A stretch of 64,000 bases of DNA, from contig JBCCPJ010000003.1 of the NCBI GenBank assembly GCA_039024895.1, positions 151,665-215,664 on the forward strand, written 5' to 3'. The translations under genes and the position numbers were made by a program. The stretch's first letter is position 1. The number at the start of each line of letters is the position of its first letter. Shown piece after piece: positions 25,640 through 34,359 of this stretch. The notes under the pieces were generated by a model. The model worked only from the letters and a program-made list of their open reading frames with translations, did no database searches and was not told the DNA's origin. This DNA is from JAJDOD01 sp039024895 (GTDB lineage: Bacteria; Pseudomonadota; Alphaproteobacteria; Rhodobacterales; Rhodobacteraceae).

Positions 25640-26623
25640 TCAGGCGGAAAGGGCGTGGGCCGCCTGGTTGTCCCAATCGAGGCCCACTGCCTCGCCCAAA
25701 TCCTTCGGCGCGCCGAAGAAAACTTTATCCGAGAGAAGAGCGGTCACTTCTTGATTGCCAGCGATTGCGGCGGTAAGCGAAACATGCGTTCCCTGGTATT
25801 CGATATTGGTAATTCTGCCTTCCAGCTTTGCCCCGTCCGGTGCGCCGAGATGCAACGCATCGGCGCGGACGGCGATATTGCCCTCGGGCATGGCGATGAC
25901 GTTATGGGAGCCGAGGAAGCGCGCCACGAAGGCAGTTTTCGGCGCGTCGAAAACGTCTCTCGTTTTGCCCGCTTGCTCGATTTTTGCGTTGTTCATCACG
26001 ACGATTTCATCTGCCAGAGCAAGGGCTTCGTCCTGACCATGGGTGACGTGCAGAAAGGTGATCGCGAGCTCGCGCTGCAAGCGTTTGAGTTCGGCGCGCA
26101 TCCGAATGCGCAGGAACGGGTCGAGGGCAGAAAGCGGCTCGTCGAGAAGCAGCACATCCGGTTTGGTGATCAACGCGCGGGCGAGGGCGACGCGTTGTTG
26201 CTGGCCGCCGGATAATTGGGCTGGCAGCCGTTCGGCAAACTCCGTCATGTCAACGAGTGCCAGCATTTCGCCTGCGCGGCGTTTTCGTTCGGCCGGGTCG
26301 GCCCCTTTCATCTTGAGGCTGAAGGCCACGTTTTCTTCAACCGAAAGGTGGGGGAACAGCGCGTAGTTCTGAAACATCATGGCGGTGCCGCGTTTGGCGG
26401 GGGGCAGATGCGAGATATCGCGCCCTCCCAGAAGCACGGAGCCGCCGCTTACGGTTTCATGGCCCGCCACCATGCGCAGGGTCGAGGACTTGCCGCAGCC
26501 TGATGGCCCGAGCATACAAGCGTATGTACCGGCGTCGAAATGGTAGCTGATCGCGTCCACGGCACGGGTCACGCCATAGAGTTTGGTCAGGCCAACGAGT
26601 TCGAGGTCAAGCTGTTGTTGCAT
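25640..26623 (-). CDS. ABC transporter ATP-binding protein, PotA-like
   Basis: A 327-residue ATPase. Walker A GPSGCGKSST (39-48), signature LSGGQ (137-141) and Walker B ending DE (161-162) are all intact. A C-terminal TOBE-like domain (about 235-320) is present, as in PotA/UgpC. It heads the operon ATPase - binding protein - permease - permease - racemase, divergent from the GntR gene that probably controls it. Confidence 0.93.
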   Translation of the reverse strand: MQQQLDLELVGLTKLYGVTRAVDAISYHFDAGTYACMLGPSGCGKSSTLRMVAGHETVSGGSVLLGGRDISHLPPAKRGTAMMFQNYALFPHLSVEENVAFSLKMKGADPAERKRRAGEMLALVDMTEFAERLPAQLSGGQQQRVALARALITKPDVLLLDEPLSALDPFLRIRMRAELKRLQRELAITFLHVTHGQDEALALADEIVVMNNAKIEQAGKTRDVFDAPKTAFVARFLGSHNVIAMPEGNIAVRADALHLGAPDGAKLEGRITNIEYQGTHVSLTAAIAGNQEVTALLSDKVFFGAPKDLGEAVGLDWDNQAAHALSA

Positions 26624-26766
26624 GAAGTTCCCACCAGTCTGGTACTAAGCGTTCTCCACGAACGGCGCGGTGGAGAAGGAAATTCGCTCTGCAACGGGAC
26701 AGGACAGCGGACGCTGCTTCCTTCCCGACCCAAAGAAGGAGGAACTGTTCAAAATGTAAGCAAAGA

Positions 26767-26776
26767 TTGTATACGA
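26767..26776. promoter_or_regulatory. Candidate GntR (FadR-subfamily) operator
   Basis: TTGTATACGA is a near-perfect dyad matching the GT...AC core of FadR-subfamily operators. It lies in the 213-base region between the ABC operon and the GntR gene, 61 bases before the GntR start, so one protein could repress both directions. Confidence 0.45.
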
Positions 26777-26836
26777 TATTTCGTCTTATTGCGTTCGATA
26801 TTGCTGCCGTGCAATTGTCCTGCAACGGAGGGTTTG

Positions 26837-27535
26837 ATGAGTAGCCTTGTAAAAGACATCACAGTTAGCCCCGTTTCGTCGGCCGAAGACATCGTGGTTC
26901 GCCTGACCGAAGCCGTCCACGAACATCGCATTCTGCCGGGGATGAAGTTGAGCGAAGACGAGGTGGGCGAGGTTTTCGGTGTCGGGCGCACGGTTGTGCG
27001 CCAGGCGTTGCGCGCGTTGTCCCATGGGGGCCTCGTGTCCATCGAGCGCAACAGGGGCGCTTTTGTTGCCAAACCCTCCATCAAAGAGGCCCGCGAAGTT
27101 TTTGAGGCGCGCGCGCTCTTGGAACCTCAAACCGCCCGCGCGGCGGCAGAGCGGGCCACGCCAACCGATGTGGCTATCCTTGAGCGGCATATCGAAGAGG
27201 AGCATCTGGCGCTTGCATCCGATCAAGCGGGGCGGGCGCTGAACTTGTCCGGTCTTTTTCATGTGGAGATCGCGCGCATCGCAGATCAGCGAACGATTGA
27301 GGCGTTTATCCGTCAGCTTGTGTCGCGGTCGTCGCTGGTCATCGCCCTGTACTGGCGGCGCAGAAGTGCGCTGTGCGAAAGCCATGCGCATCACGCGCTT
27401 TTGGATAGCTTTCGCCAGAATGATGCGAAAAACGCAGAGGAAATCATGAAAGGCCATTTGCTGGACCTTGTTTCGCAGTTGGATCTTCGCGATGTGCCCG
27501 AGGAGACCAAATCTCTGCGGGATGCCCTGTCATGA
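26837..27535 (+). CDS. GntR-family (FadR subfamily) transcriptional regulator
   Basis: A 232-residue regulator. The winged helix (about 15-85) contains VGRTVVRQALRALSHGGLV, and the all-helical FCD effector domain follows with the metal-site His residues expected for FadR-type proteins (FHVEIAR and HHALLDSF). The ATG at 26837 has GGAGG 5-7 bases upstream; a longer open frame from 26540 runs through the promoter region and was rejected. Divergent from the ABC importer and coupled to the GNAT gene (ATGA). Confidence 0.9.
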   Translation: MSSLVKDITVSPVSSAEDIVVRLTEAVHEHRILPGMKLSEDEVGEVFGVGRTVVRQALRALSHGGLVSIERNRGAFVAKPSIKEAREVFEARALLEPQTARAAAERATPTDVAILERHIEEEHLALASDQAGRALNLSGLFHVEIARIADQRTIEAFIRQLVSRSSLVIALYWRRRSALCESHAHHALLDSFRQNDAKNAEEIMKGHLLDLVSQLDLRDVPEETKSLRDALS

Positions 27536-28341
27536 CAGAGTTTCGCACCGCGACCGAGGGCGACGTCGCTTTGATGCTCGCGTGGGCAGCGGCGGAGGGG
27601 TGGAACCCGGGTCTCGACGATGCTCCGGCGTTCCGGGCTGCCGATCCGGCGGGGTTTTTCGTGGCACTAGACAAAGACGCGCCGGTTGCGTCGATTTCCG
27701 TCGTCAATCACACTGACGACTTCGCTTTCCTCGGCCTTTACATTGCACTGCCCGCGTATCGTGGCAAAGGGATAGGCTACGGCTTGTGGCAACACGCCTT
27801 GGCGCATGCCGGTCAACGGACTATTGGGTTGGACGGGGTGCCGGATCAGCAAGCGAATTACACCGCGTCGGGTTTTCTGTCCCATGGCAGCACCACGCGG
27901 TATATCGGGGAGGTGGCGCCGGTTGCAACGGATGTCCGGTTTGCAGCGCCGGAGGATATTGCCGGGCTTATCGAAAGGGAAGCGGAAGCGAGCGGCGTCC
28001 AAAAGGCGGCCTATCTGTCGGCCTGGTTCAGCAATACGGCGGAACGAAAGACGCTTGTCACCGATGACGGCTTTTGCACGGTACGCCGCTGCCAAACTGG
28101 GGTCAAGGTTGGTCCGTTGCTGGCGGAGACGATCGGCGGGACGCAACGCCTGTTGCATCAGGCGAGCGCTGTCATGGGCCCGAAGCTGGTGATCGACGTG
28201 CCTGCCAGCTCGACAGGTTTGGCCGAGCTATGTCAGCGCCTAGACTTCGCGCCGGGTTTCGCCACGGCGCGTATGTATCGGGGTGATGCCCCAACGCCGA
28301 CCGGTTCGATCTTTGCTGTCACATCGCTTGAACTGGGGTGA
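27532..28341 (+). CDS. GNAT-family N-acetyltransferase (YitH-like, two-domain)
   Basis: A 269-residue protein. Residues 1-130 are a GNAT domain with the acetyl-CoA loop YRGKGIGYGLW near 79-89. The second half (about 140-265) matches the C-terminal domain of YitH-like acetyltransferases (Acetyltransf_18), with GPLLAETIGG and PASSTGLAEL segments. The substrate is unknown; the coupling to the GntR gene suggests it acts on the compound the ABC importer brings in. Confidence 0.82.
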   Translation: MTEFRTATEGDVALMLAWAAAEGWNPGLDDAPAFRAADPAGFFVALDKDAPVASISVVNHTDDFAFLGLYIALPAYRGKGIGYGLWQHALAHAGQRTIGLDGVPDQQANYTASGFLSHGSTTRYIGEVAPVATDVRFAAPEDIAGLIEREAEASGVQKAAYLSAWFSNTAERKTLVTDDGFCTVRRCQTGVKVGPLLAETIGGTQRLLHQASAVMGPKLVIDVPASSTGLAELCQRLDFAPGFATARMYRGDAPTPTGSIFAVTSLELG

Positions 28342-28427
28342 AGCACTATCATGCGTTACAGGCTTGTCCCGGGTTTCCCGCGCAAGCACGCGCCAATCGG
28401 TCGTCGATTTGACGCGTGAAGAGCGAT

Positions 28428-29267
28428 CTACGCCCCTTCCTTGATATGGGCCGCGAAAGCGTCGGCATAATCTGGGTGCCAGCGGCTTAGCGCCGGTCGG
28501 TTTTCGATGATATCCCCGGCGTTCCAAGCGATCCGCTTTTCATCCAAGGGGCGCGGCACATCGTTATCCGGGCAAAGGATGTAGAAATCGCCCTTGTCCA
28601 TACTGTCCATGAAGAACTCCACGGTTTGTGCGGCCGTCCATGCGGCGGGCGGTTTTTCGTCCGTTCCTGTCAGGCCAGTGTGTACAAAGCCAGGGATCAA
28701 GAGATGCGCAGTGAGATTGGCGCCTTCCGTGTTGCGAAGCTCGTGCGCCAGGGCTTCGGTGAAAGCCTTAAGCCCAGCCTTGGAGACGTTGTAAGCCGGA
28801 TTGCCGGGGGGCGTCGTGATCCCCTGTTTTGAGCCGGTGTTGATGATTGCTCCCGGTCGGCCGCGTGCGATCATGCCTGGGGCAAAAACCTGGGTGCCGT
28901 GGATCGGCCCCCATAGGTTGACGCCTAACGTCGCTTGCCAGGCGTCGAGCGGTCCGGTGATGGAAGAGCCGACCCCGATCCCAGCGTTATTCATGAGAAT
29001 GTCGGTCCCGCCCATCCGGTCCGCGACCGCCGCTTCCAACGCTTCGACTTGCGCGCGGTCAGAGACATCGGTCGTTGACGTCATCACATCGGCGGCCCCG
29101 GCGTTTCGCACGGCATCGGCCGCCGCGTCGAGCTTGTCGGCGGAACGGTCGACCAGAACGAGCCGCATGCCAAAACGCGCAAAACGTTCGGCGGCAGCGA
29201 GGCCGATGCCGGAGGCGGCGCCGGTGACAACGCCAACCGCGTCAGATGTAAAGCCGGGGTGGGTCAT
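28428..29267 (-). CDS. Short-chain dehydrogenase/reductase
   Basis: A 279-residue classical SDR: TGAASGIG cofactor motif (about 16-23), NNAGIG, catalytic Ser in INTGSKQG and the YNVSK motif with Tyr and Lys. The C-terminal part is longer than usual and contains a WHPDYADAF ending. The substrate is unknown. On the same strand as a second SDR gene 81 bases upstream, with a hairpin between them. Confidence 0.9.
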   Translation of the reverse strand: MTHPGFTSDAVGVVTGAASGIGLAAAERFARFGMRLVLVDRSADKLDAAADAVRNAGAADVMTSTTDVSDRAQVEALEAAVADRMGGTDILMNNAGIGVGSSITGPLDAWQATLGVNLWGPIHGTQVFAPGMIARGRPGAIINTGSKQGITTPPGNPAYNVSKAGLKAFTEALAHELRNTEGANLTAHLLIPGFVHTGLTGTDEKPPAAWTAAQTVEFFMDSMDKGDFYILCPDNDVPRPLDEKRIAWNAGDIIENRPALSRWHPDYADAFAAHIKEGA

Positions 29268-29314
29268 GGGGTGGTCTCCTGATGCTGTGCCTTGAGCCTT
29301 GTGTGTTGTTTTGA

Positions 29315-29342
29315 GGCTGGCCGGTGTGCCCTCCGGCCAGCC
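29315..29342. terminator. GC-rich hairpin between two SDR genes
   Basis: GGCTGGCCGG (29315-29324) pairs perfectly with CCGGCCAGCC (29333-29342). It lies just after the stop of the SDR gene at 29349. There is no T-tract on the minus strand, so it may be a partial terminator or an mRNA end stabiliser. Confidence 0.4.
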
Positions 29343-29348
29343 CTTTCG

Positions 29349-30233
29349 TCAGGCCGCTTTGGTTTCGCCGACCTTCAGTGTCAGCATGTGCCCCATGCCA
29401 AAGTTTGTGAACAGGGTTTCTGTCACTTCCCTGGCCTGATCGTTCATCGGTTTGATGAGGTCGCCCATGCCGACGCGGTCAACCTCAGTTCGGAACGGAC
29501 GGGTGCCGGGGGCTGCGTTGACGACGGCGAGGACGGCATCCGCCACAAGTTGTGGCGCTTGCTCGGGGTGCTCTGTCAGAAAATCGGCGAAGCCTTCCAG
29601 CGCAGCCTTGGGCGCAGCCGCCATCTCGCCGTAACCGGAATCGCGATCGTTCGAGGCTGGGTGCATGAGGTTGCCAAAGAAGCGCGTCGGAAAGCCGCCG
29701 GGCTCGATGAGCGCAACATCCACGCCGAACTGGCTGAGCTCCACCCGGTAGTTCTCGCTCATTGCCTCGACCGCCCATTTGCTTGCGTTATAGGGGCCAT
29801 AGAATGGCATAACGACGCGCCCCAAGAGACTGGAAATGTTCAATATAAGCCCAGAGCCGCGACCGCGCATTTCCGGCAAGGTGGCGCGGATCATACGTTG
29901 GATGCCGAACACATTGACGTCGAAGAGGTGCTGAAAGTCGGCTGCGGAGAAGTTCTCCTGCAACCCATGGGCGCCGACGCCCGCATTGTTGATTAGGACG
30001 TCGATACCGCCGACACGGGCCTGCGCTTCCGCGACGCCTTGCTCAACGGATTGATCATTCGTGACATCGATTTCAATGACGTCCGCGCCAAGTTCTTGGA
30101 GGTTTTGCACGGCCTCTGCATTCCGTCCGTCTGCGTCGCGGACCGAGCCGACCACGCGGTGACCCGCTTTGATCAAGTCGGTGACGATGAGGTTTCCAAA
30201 GCCGCTGGCGGCACCTGTGATGAGGATGTTCAT
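29349..30233 (-). CDS. Short-chain dehydrogenase/reductase
   Basis: A 294-residue classical SDR with TGAASGFG, NNAGVG and a YNASK catalytic motif near 150-155. The ATG at 30233 has AAGGAG upstream; an earlier in-frame ATG was rejected as lacking a ribosome site and family similarity. It is divergent from a LysR gene, which suggests regulation by that protein; such LysR-SDR pairs are common and usually detoxify or recycle a carbonyl compound. Confidence 0.9.
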   Translation of the reverse strand: MNILITGAASGFGNLIVTDLIKAGHRVVGSVRDADGRNAEAVQNLQELGADVIEIDVTNDQSVEQGVAEAQARVGGIDVLINNAGVGAHGLQENFSAADFQHLFDVNVFGIQRMIRATLPEMRGRGSGLILNISSLLGRVVMPFYGPYNASKWAVEAMSENYRVELSQFGVDVALIEPGGFPTRFFGNLMHPASNDRDSGYGEMAAAPKAALEGFADFLTEHPEQAPQLVADAVLAVVNAAPGTRPFRTEVDRVGMGDLIKPMNDQAREVTETLFTNFGMGHMLTLKVGETKAA

Positions 30234-30350
30234 TTCACTCTCCTTGCTGTGGCCCGACGTGCTGGGCCGTCTATGCAGAGGGAAATACGACTTGCCAGAC
30301 AATCGGAACAGTGGGATAAATCTGAACTAATGGTTCAAGAAATTGGAACG

Positions 30351-31241
30351 ATGAGCCTGCCCTCGCTCCGCAGCTTCAGCACGGTGGCGCGTCTTGGCGG
30401 CATAAGCGCAGCGGCGGAGCGCTTGGGGATGGCAAAGTCCGGGGTGAGCCGCCATGTTGCGCAGCTTGAGGCGCATTTGGGGGTCAGGCTCCTGGAACGG
30501 ACCGCGCGGTCGGTCAAACTGACACCCGTTGGCGAACAGCTTGCGCAGCGGATTCGGTCGATCTTGGCGGAGGTCGATCTTCTCGACGATATTGCGCGGG
30601 AAGACAGCGTCGGTGTTTCCGGACAGGTGAGTATTGCTGCCACGCCCGAATTCGGCGGTATGTTTGCGACCAGCTTGTTCCCGCAGCTGAAAGAGCAGCA
30701 TCCCAACCTGAAGCTCATCATGCGGACGGGCTATGCGTTCGAGGACATGCAAGACCCTGGAACAGACATTGCCGTGCGTGTAGGGACGTTCAAGGATGAT
30801 CGGCTGGTGGCGCGCCAGTTCGGATCGTTCCGTGCGCGGCTCGTGGCGTCACCCGAATTTCTGGCTGCGAACCGGGTGCATGAGCCCAGTGATCTGACGC
30901 ATGTGCAGTGTCTAGTGTTTCGCGGGGATCAGGCAGCAACGACCTGGACGCTTCAACAGGGTGATTTAGAGACCGCTGTGGAGGTGTCGGGGGCGTTTGG
31001 CGTGCAAAATCTGACTGTGCTGTTGCAACTAGCAATTGGTGGCCAAGGTGTTGCGTTTCTACCGGAGTTCATGTTGAGCGAGGCGATTGTATCTGGCACT
31101 CTTGAACTCTGCCTCCCGGATCACGCGTCACGCCCCTTAGCGGTTTATCTGGCGTATCGTCCGGGTGCACGGCGTGTGGCGCGGGTCGATGCGGTGCTAT
31201 CGGCCGCCGAAGTGCAAGTACGGGCGCTGTTGCCAGAGTGA
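30351..31241 (+). CDS. LysR-family transcriptional regulator
   Basis: A 296-residue LTTR of the group with a strongly conserved helix-turn-helix (GISAAAERLGMAKSGVSRHV segment) and LERTARSVKLT recognition wing, followed by the effector-binding domain. The start at 30351 (GGA 5 bases upstream) is preferred over an ATG 21 bases earlier. Divergent from the SDR gene at 29349-30233, its probable target. Confidence 0.9.
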   Translation: MSLPSLRSFSTVARLGGISAAAERLGMAKSGVSRHVAQLEAHLGVRLLERTARSVKLTPVGEQLAQRIRSILAEVDLLDDIAREDSVGVSGQVSIAATPEFGGMFATSLFPQLKEQHPNLKLIMRTGYAFEDMQDPGTDIAVRVGTFKDDRLVARQFGSFRARLVASPEFLAANRVHEPSDLTHVQCLVFRGDQAATTWTLQQGDLETAVEVSGAFGVQNLTVLLQLAIGGQGVAFLPEFMLSEAIVSGTLELCLPDHASRPLAVYLAYRPGARRVARVDAVLSAAEVQVRALLPE

Positions 31242-31304
31242 GCGTTGACCGAAGTTAAGCCGATTGCCTCACTTTCGGACTTCCGGCGGGCGATGTGGAT
31301 GGCC

Positions 31305-32609
31305 TTATCCTTCTCGCAATGCGCGGCTGAAATAGAGGCTTAGCGGTTGCACGAGGTAATCAAGCGGTGTGCGCGCCTGGGTGGCGATGAAGGCCTCAAC
31401 CGGCATCCCGGGGATGATGGCCGCGTCGCCGAAGGCCGTTTCAAAAGCCCCGGTCGGTGTGATGAGCGCCTCGTAATACGCATTGCCGCGCTCGTCTTGG
31501 GCGGTATCCGCGGAGAGCACTTTGATACGCCCCTCAAGCTCAGGCGTCGTGCGCCGGTCAAAGGCGGTGAAGACGAGGTTCACTTTTTGACCAGGCTGAA
31601 CTTGATCGATATCCACGGGGCGCACGCGGGCCATGACCTGAATGGGGCGGTTCTCCGGCACGATGTATAGTATCGGTTCAGCCGACTGAACCACCGCGTT
31701 GACACCTGCCACGGTTAGCTCGAATACGCGCCCGGAGACCGGGGCGCGCACGTCCAGCCTTGAGAGCCGCTCCCGCAAGCTCAGCTGGCGTTCGGCCAGC
31801 TCAATTTCCTGATAGCTTAGGTCGCGCAGGGCCTCGATGGCGGCGCTTCTTAACCCGTTTCGGAGCCGCAGTTCCTCAATGGCCAGTTGGGCGTGACGCG
31901 AATGGGCTTCGGCGATGGATGCCGTCAGCCGCCCGGCATCCCCTTCGAGGGAGGCGGCGTCCCGATTGGCGTTTCGAAACTGGCGGATTTCGACCAGACC
32001 GCGATCGACAAGAGTGCCAAGGCTTTCAACTTCCTCGCCAGCGATGCCGCGGCGTGTGGCGACGGAGACGAGTTGCGCTTCAAGTCCTTCGACCTGCTGA
32101 CCGATTTGTTCCTGCTGTCTTCTGAGTTGATCGACCTCGCCTTCCATAGTGGCCATGCGGGCCGATAATAACTGTTGTTGGCCGTCCATCGCGGCACGCA
32201 TCTCAGCCTGGCTGACTTCCGTAAAATCCGGCACGGCGCCGGGAAGGAGGGTGTCGCGTAAATCGCGCTCGGCTTCGAGGCGACGCTTTCGAACGAAGAG
32301 TTCCGTCAATTGCCGCTCCACGATTGCCAGTTCGCTGCGCAGGAACGTATCGTCCAGCCTTAGCAATACGTCGCCCTTGGCCACGCGGTCGCCGTCGCGC
32401 ACCATGATCTGGCGCACCGGACCGCCATCGGGGTGTTGGACGACCTGTCGCTTGCTTTCCACCTCGACCACGCCGGGCGCTATAACGGCGCCGGAGAGCT
32501 CGGTTTTGACACCCCATGCCAAAAGGCCGCCGAGCAGTCCGAAGGTTGTGAGGACGCCGAGCAAGATGGGTCGTCTTGCGTGAAAGCTGACGGGCTTCGC
32601 CTGTGTCAT
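31305..32609 (-). CDS. Type I secretion periplasmic adaptor (HlyD family)
   Basis: A 434-residue membrane fusion protein: one N-terminal helix (about 15-33), a biotinyl-lipoyl-like half with VVQHPDGGPVRQI, a long coiled-coil (about 110-260) and a C-terminal beta domain with the conserved RVRPVDIDQV and GMPVEAFI segments. It links the inner membrane exporter to a TolC-type channel, which is not encoded nearby. Its start overlaps the end of the ABC gene (ATGA). Confidence 0.93.
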   Translation of the reverse strand: MTQAKPVSFHARRPILLGVLTTFGLLGGLLAWGVKTELSGAVIAPGVVEVESKRQVVQHPDGGPVRQIMVRDGDRVAKGDVLLRLDDTFLRSELAIVERQLTELFVRKRRLEAERDLRDTLLPGAVPDFTEVSQAEMRAAMDGQQQLLSARMATMEGEVDQLRRQQEQIGQQVEGLEAQLVSVATRRGIAGEEVESLGTLVDRGLVEIRQFRNANRDAASLEGDAGRLTASIAEAHSRHAQLAIEELRLRNGLRSAAIEALRDLSYQEIELAERQLSLRERLSRLDVRAPVSGRVFELTVAGVNAVVQSAEPILYIVPENRPIQVMARVRPVDIDQVQPGQKVNLVFTAFDRRTTPELEGRIKVLSADTAQDERGNAYYEALITPTGAFETAFGDAAIIPGMPVEAFIATQARTPLDYLVQPLSLYFSRALREG

Positions 32610-34291
32610 GCGCTTGCTTCCTTTTTCATTACGGTTCGCAGATCAGCGGCATTGCTGATCATGGTTTTCATCACGTCCGCCTTTGAGCCGAGCGCCGTTA
32701 TCCGGCCGTGCTCCAGCACCATCAGTCGGTCTGCGACGGTGATTGCGGAGGGCCGGTGGGTCATCACGATGGCAGAGCCGCCAGCAGCTTTGAGGTTCAC
32801 CAAGGCGCGATTCAAGGCATCGGACCCTTCGGCGTCGAGGGCTGAATTGGGTTCGTCGAGGACAAGAATGACCGGGTCGCCATAGAGCGCGCGGGCAAGG
32901 GCAAGGCGTTGTTTCTGTCCACCGGACAAGCGAAACGCGATTCGCCCAACTTGCGTGTCGTAGCCATCGGGCAGCGAGAGGATAAACGCATGCACACCGG
33001 CGCGACGCGCGGCATCGATCACGCGGCCCGGTTCGGGGGAGAGCGTCATCTGTGCGATGTTCTCCGCGATAGTGCCGTCGAAAAGGTGCACCTCCTGCGG
33101 GAGGTAGCCGATATGCTGGCCAAGCGCCTCGGCGTCGTATTGGTTTAGCGATGCGCCGCCGAGACTAATGCGCCCTGCCGTCGGCTGTTCGAGTCCCACA
33201 AGCAGCCGGGCGAGAGTAGACTTGCCTGCGCCGCTTGCGCCAATGACGCCCATGACCTCGCCCGGAGATAGGGAGAACTCGATGCCTTGGAGTAGCGGTT
33301 CGTCTTCACCAGGACGCATTAGGGTGAGCCGCGAGACGGCGAAATGGGCATCCGGTCGTGGCAGCGCCGTGCGCGTTACGTCCTCCTGTGGGAGGGTCGC
33401 TGTCAGTTCCTTCAAGTCATGCCAAGCCGCCATGCCCCGTTGGATCATATCCCATTGGGCGATTGTTTGTTCGAGCGGGGCCAGCGCCCGACCGAGGAGG
33501 ATGGACGCGGCAATCATGGCGCCTGCGGTCAATTCGCCTTGCAACACCAGCCAGGCACCCACCGCCAGTATTGCCGATTGTAGAAACAGCCGAAACGCCT
33601 TGCCGCCAGAAGAAAAGAAACCGCTCCGATCCCCTGCGCGTGTTTCGGCTAGTAGCGCGCGGTTGCGCAATGTGGCCCAGCGGGATTGCATGGCGGGGAG
33701 CATACCCTGCGCTCGGATAACTTCTGCTCCGGCGACGGCGGTCACACCAAATGTTTGCGCCGCGCCCTGGGCTTGTCGCGTGTGCTGCCTAGCGCGCCGT
33801 GTGACGCTTTGGTTGAGCAGCGCATTGCCGAGGAGCACAACGGCCCCCACCAGCGCCACGGTTCCGAGAACCGGGTGGAAAAGGAAAATAGCGGCGATGA
33901 AGAGGGGGGTCCACGGGACATCCAGCACATTCAATAGGGCGGATGAGCCCGTCAAGGCGCCCATGGCATCAAGGTCGTTCGAGGGTTGCGCAGCGCGGGC
34001 GCGTCCAGAGACTGCGGCCGCAAAAACATGTGCCTGCCCAGTGGCTTGCAGGCGGCCACCGATGCGCGCCACGACGCGACCTCTGACAAATTCGAGCACG
34101 CCGTAAGCAAGATAAAGGACCGCGACCAGACCCGTAAGTGCGACGAGTGTTTCCTCTGACCGCGATCCCAAGACGCGATCATAGACCTGCAACATAAAGA
34201 GCGGACCGGTTAGCATCAGAAGGTTCGTGAGGATGCTAAAGAAAATGGTCCAGCCGAGCAGGGACCAGCACTTTGCGCGCGTCAGGATCAT
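32606..34291 (-). CDS. Type I secretion ABC exporter (PrtD-like permease-ATPase)
   Basis: A 561-residue fused permease/ATPase. Residues 1-300 form the six-helix membrane domain, without an N-terminal C39 peptidase-like domain, as in PrtD. The nucleotide-binding domain has Walker A GASGAGKST (351-359), LSGGQ (455-459) and Walker B ending LDEP (478-481). It exports RTX proteins with C-terminal signals. It stands directly downstream of the fasciclin-RTX cargo gene, with a long hairpin between. Confidence 0.94.
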   Translation of the reverse strand: MILTRAKCWSLLGWTIFFSILTNLLMLTGPLFMLQVYDRVLGSRSEETLVALTGLVAVLYLAYGVLEFVRGRVVARIGGRLQATGQAHVFAAAVSGRARAAQPSNDLDAMGALTGSSALLNVLDVPWTPLFIAAIFLFHPVLGTVALVGAVVLLGNALLNQSVTRRARQHTRQAQGAAQTFGVTAVAGAEVIRAQGMLPAMQSRWATLRNRALLAETRAGDRSGFFSSGGKAFRLFLQSAILAVGAWLVLQGELTAGAMIAASILLGRALAPLEQTIAQWDMIQRGMAAWHDLKELTATLPQEDVTRTALPRPDAHFAVSRLTLMRPGEDEPLLQGIEFSLSPGEVMGVIGASGAGKSTLARLLVGLEQPTAGRISLGGASLNQYDAEALGQHIGYLPQEVHLFDGTIAENIAQMTLSPEPGRVIDAARRAGVHAFILSLPDGYDTQVGRIAFRLSGGQKQRLALARALYGDPVILVLDEPNSALDAEGSDALNRALVNLKAAGGSAIVMTHRPSAITVADRLMVLEHGRITALGSKADVMKTMISNAADLRTVMKKEASA

Positions 34292-34316
34292 GGCTTATAT
34301 CCATTTGTGAGAGGGC

Positions 34317-34351
34317 GTGTGGGCGTCCGGTGTCACAGGAGACGCCCACAC
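34317..34351 (-). promoter_or_regulatory. Perfect 11-bp hairpin between cargo and exporter genes
   Basis: GTGTGGGCGTC (34317-34327) and GACGCCCACAC (34341-34351) are perfect inverted repeats around a 13-base loop. The hairpin lies after the cargo stop and before the ABC gene, with no U-tract on the minus strand. It could be a partial terminator or a 3'-end stabiliser that lets cargo mRNA exceed exporter mRNA. Confidence 0.55.
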
Positions 34352-34359
34352 AAGGGGGG

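Noticed and set aside
33168..34106. 312-residue plus-strand open frame opposite the ABC exporter
   Set aside because: Its Arg/Ser/Ala-rich composition is typical of an antisense shadow of a real gene.
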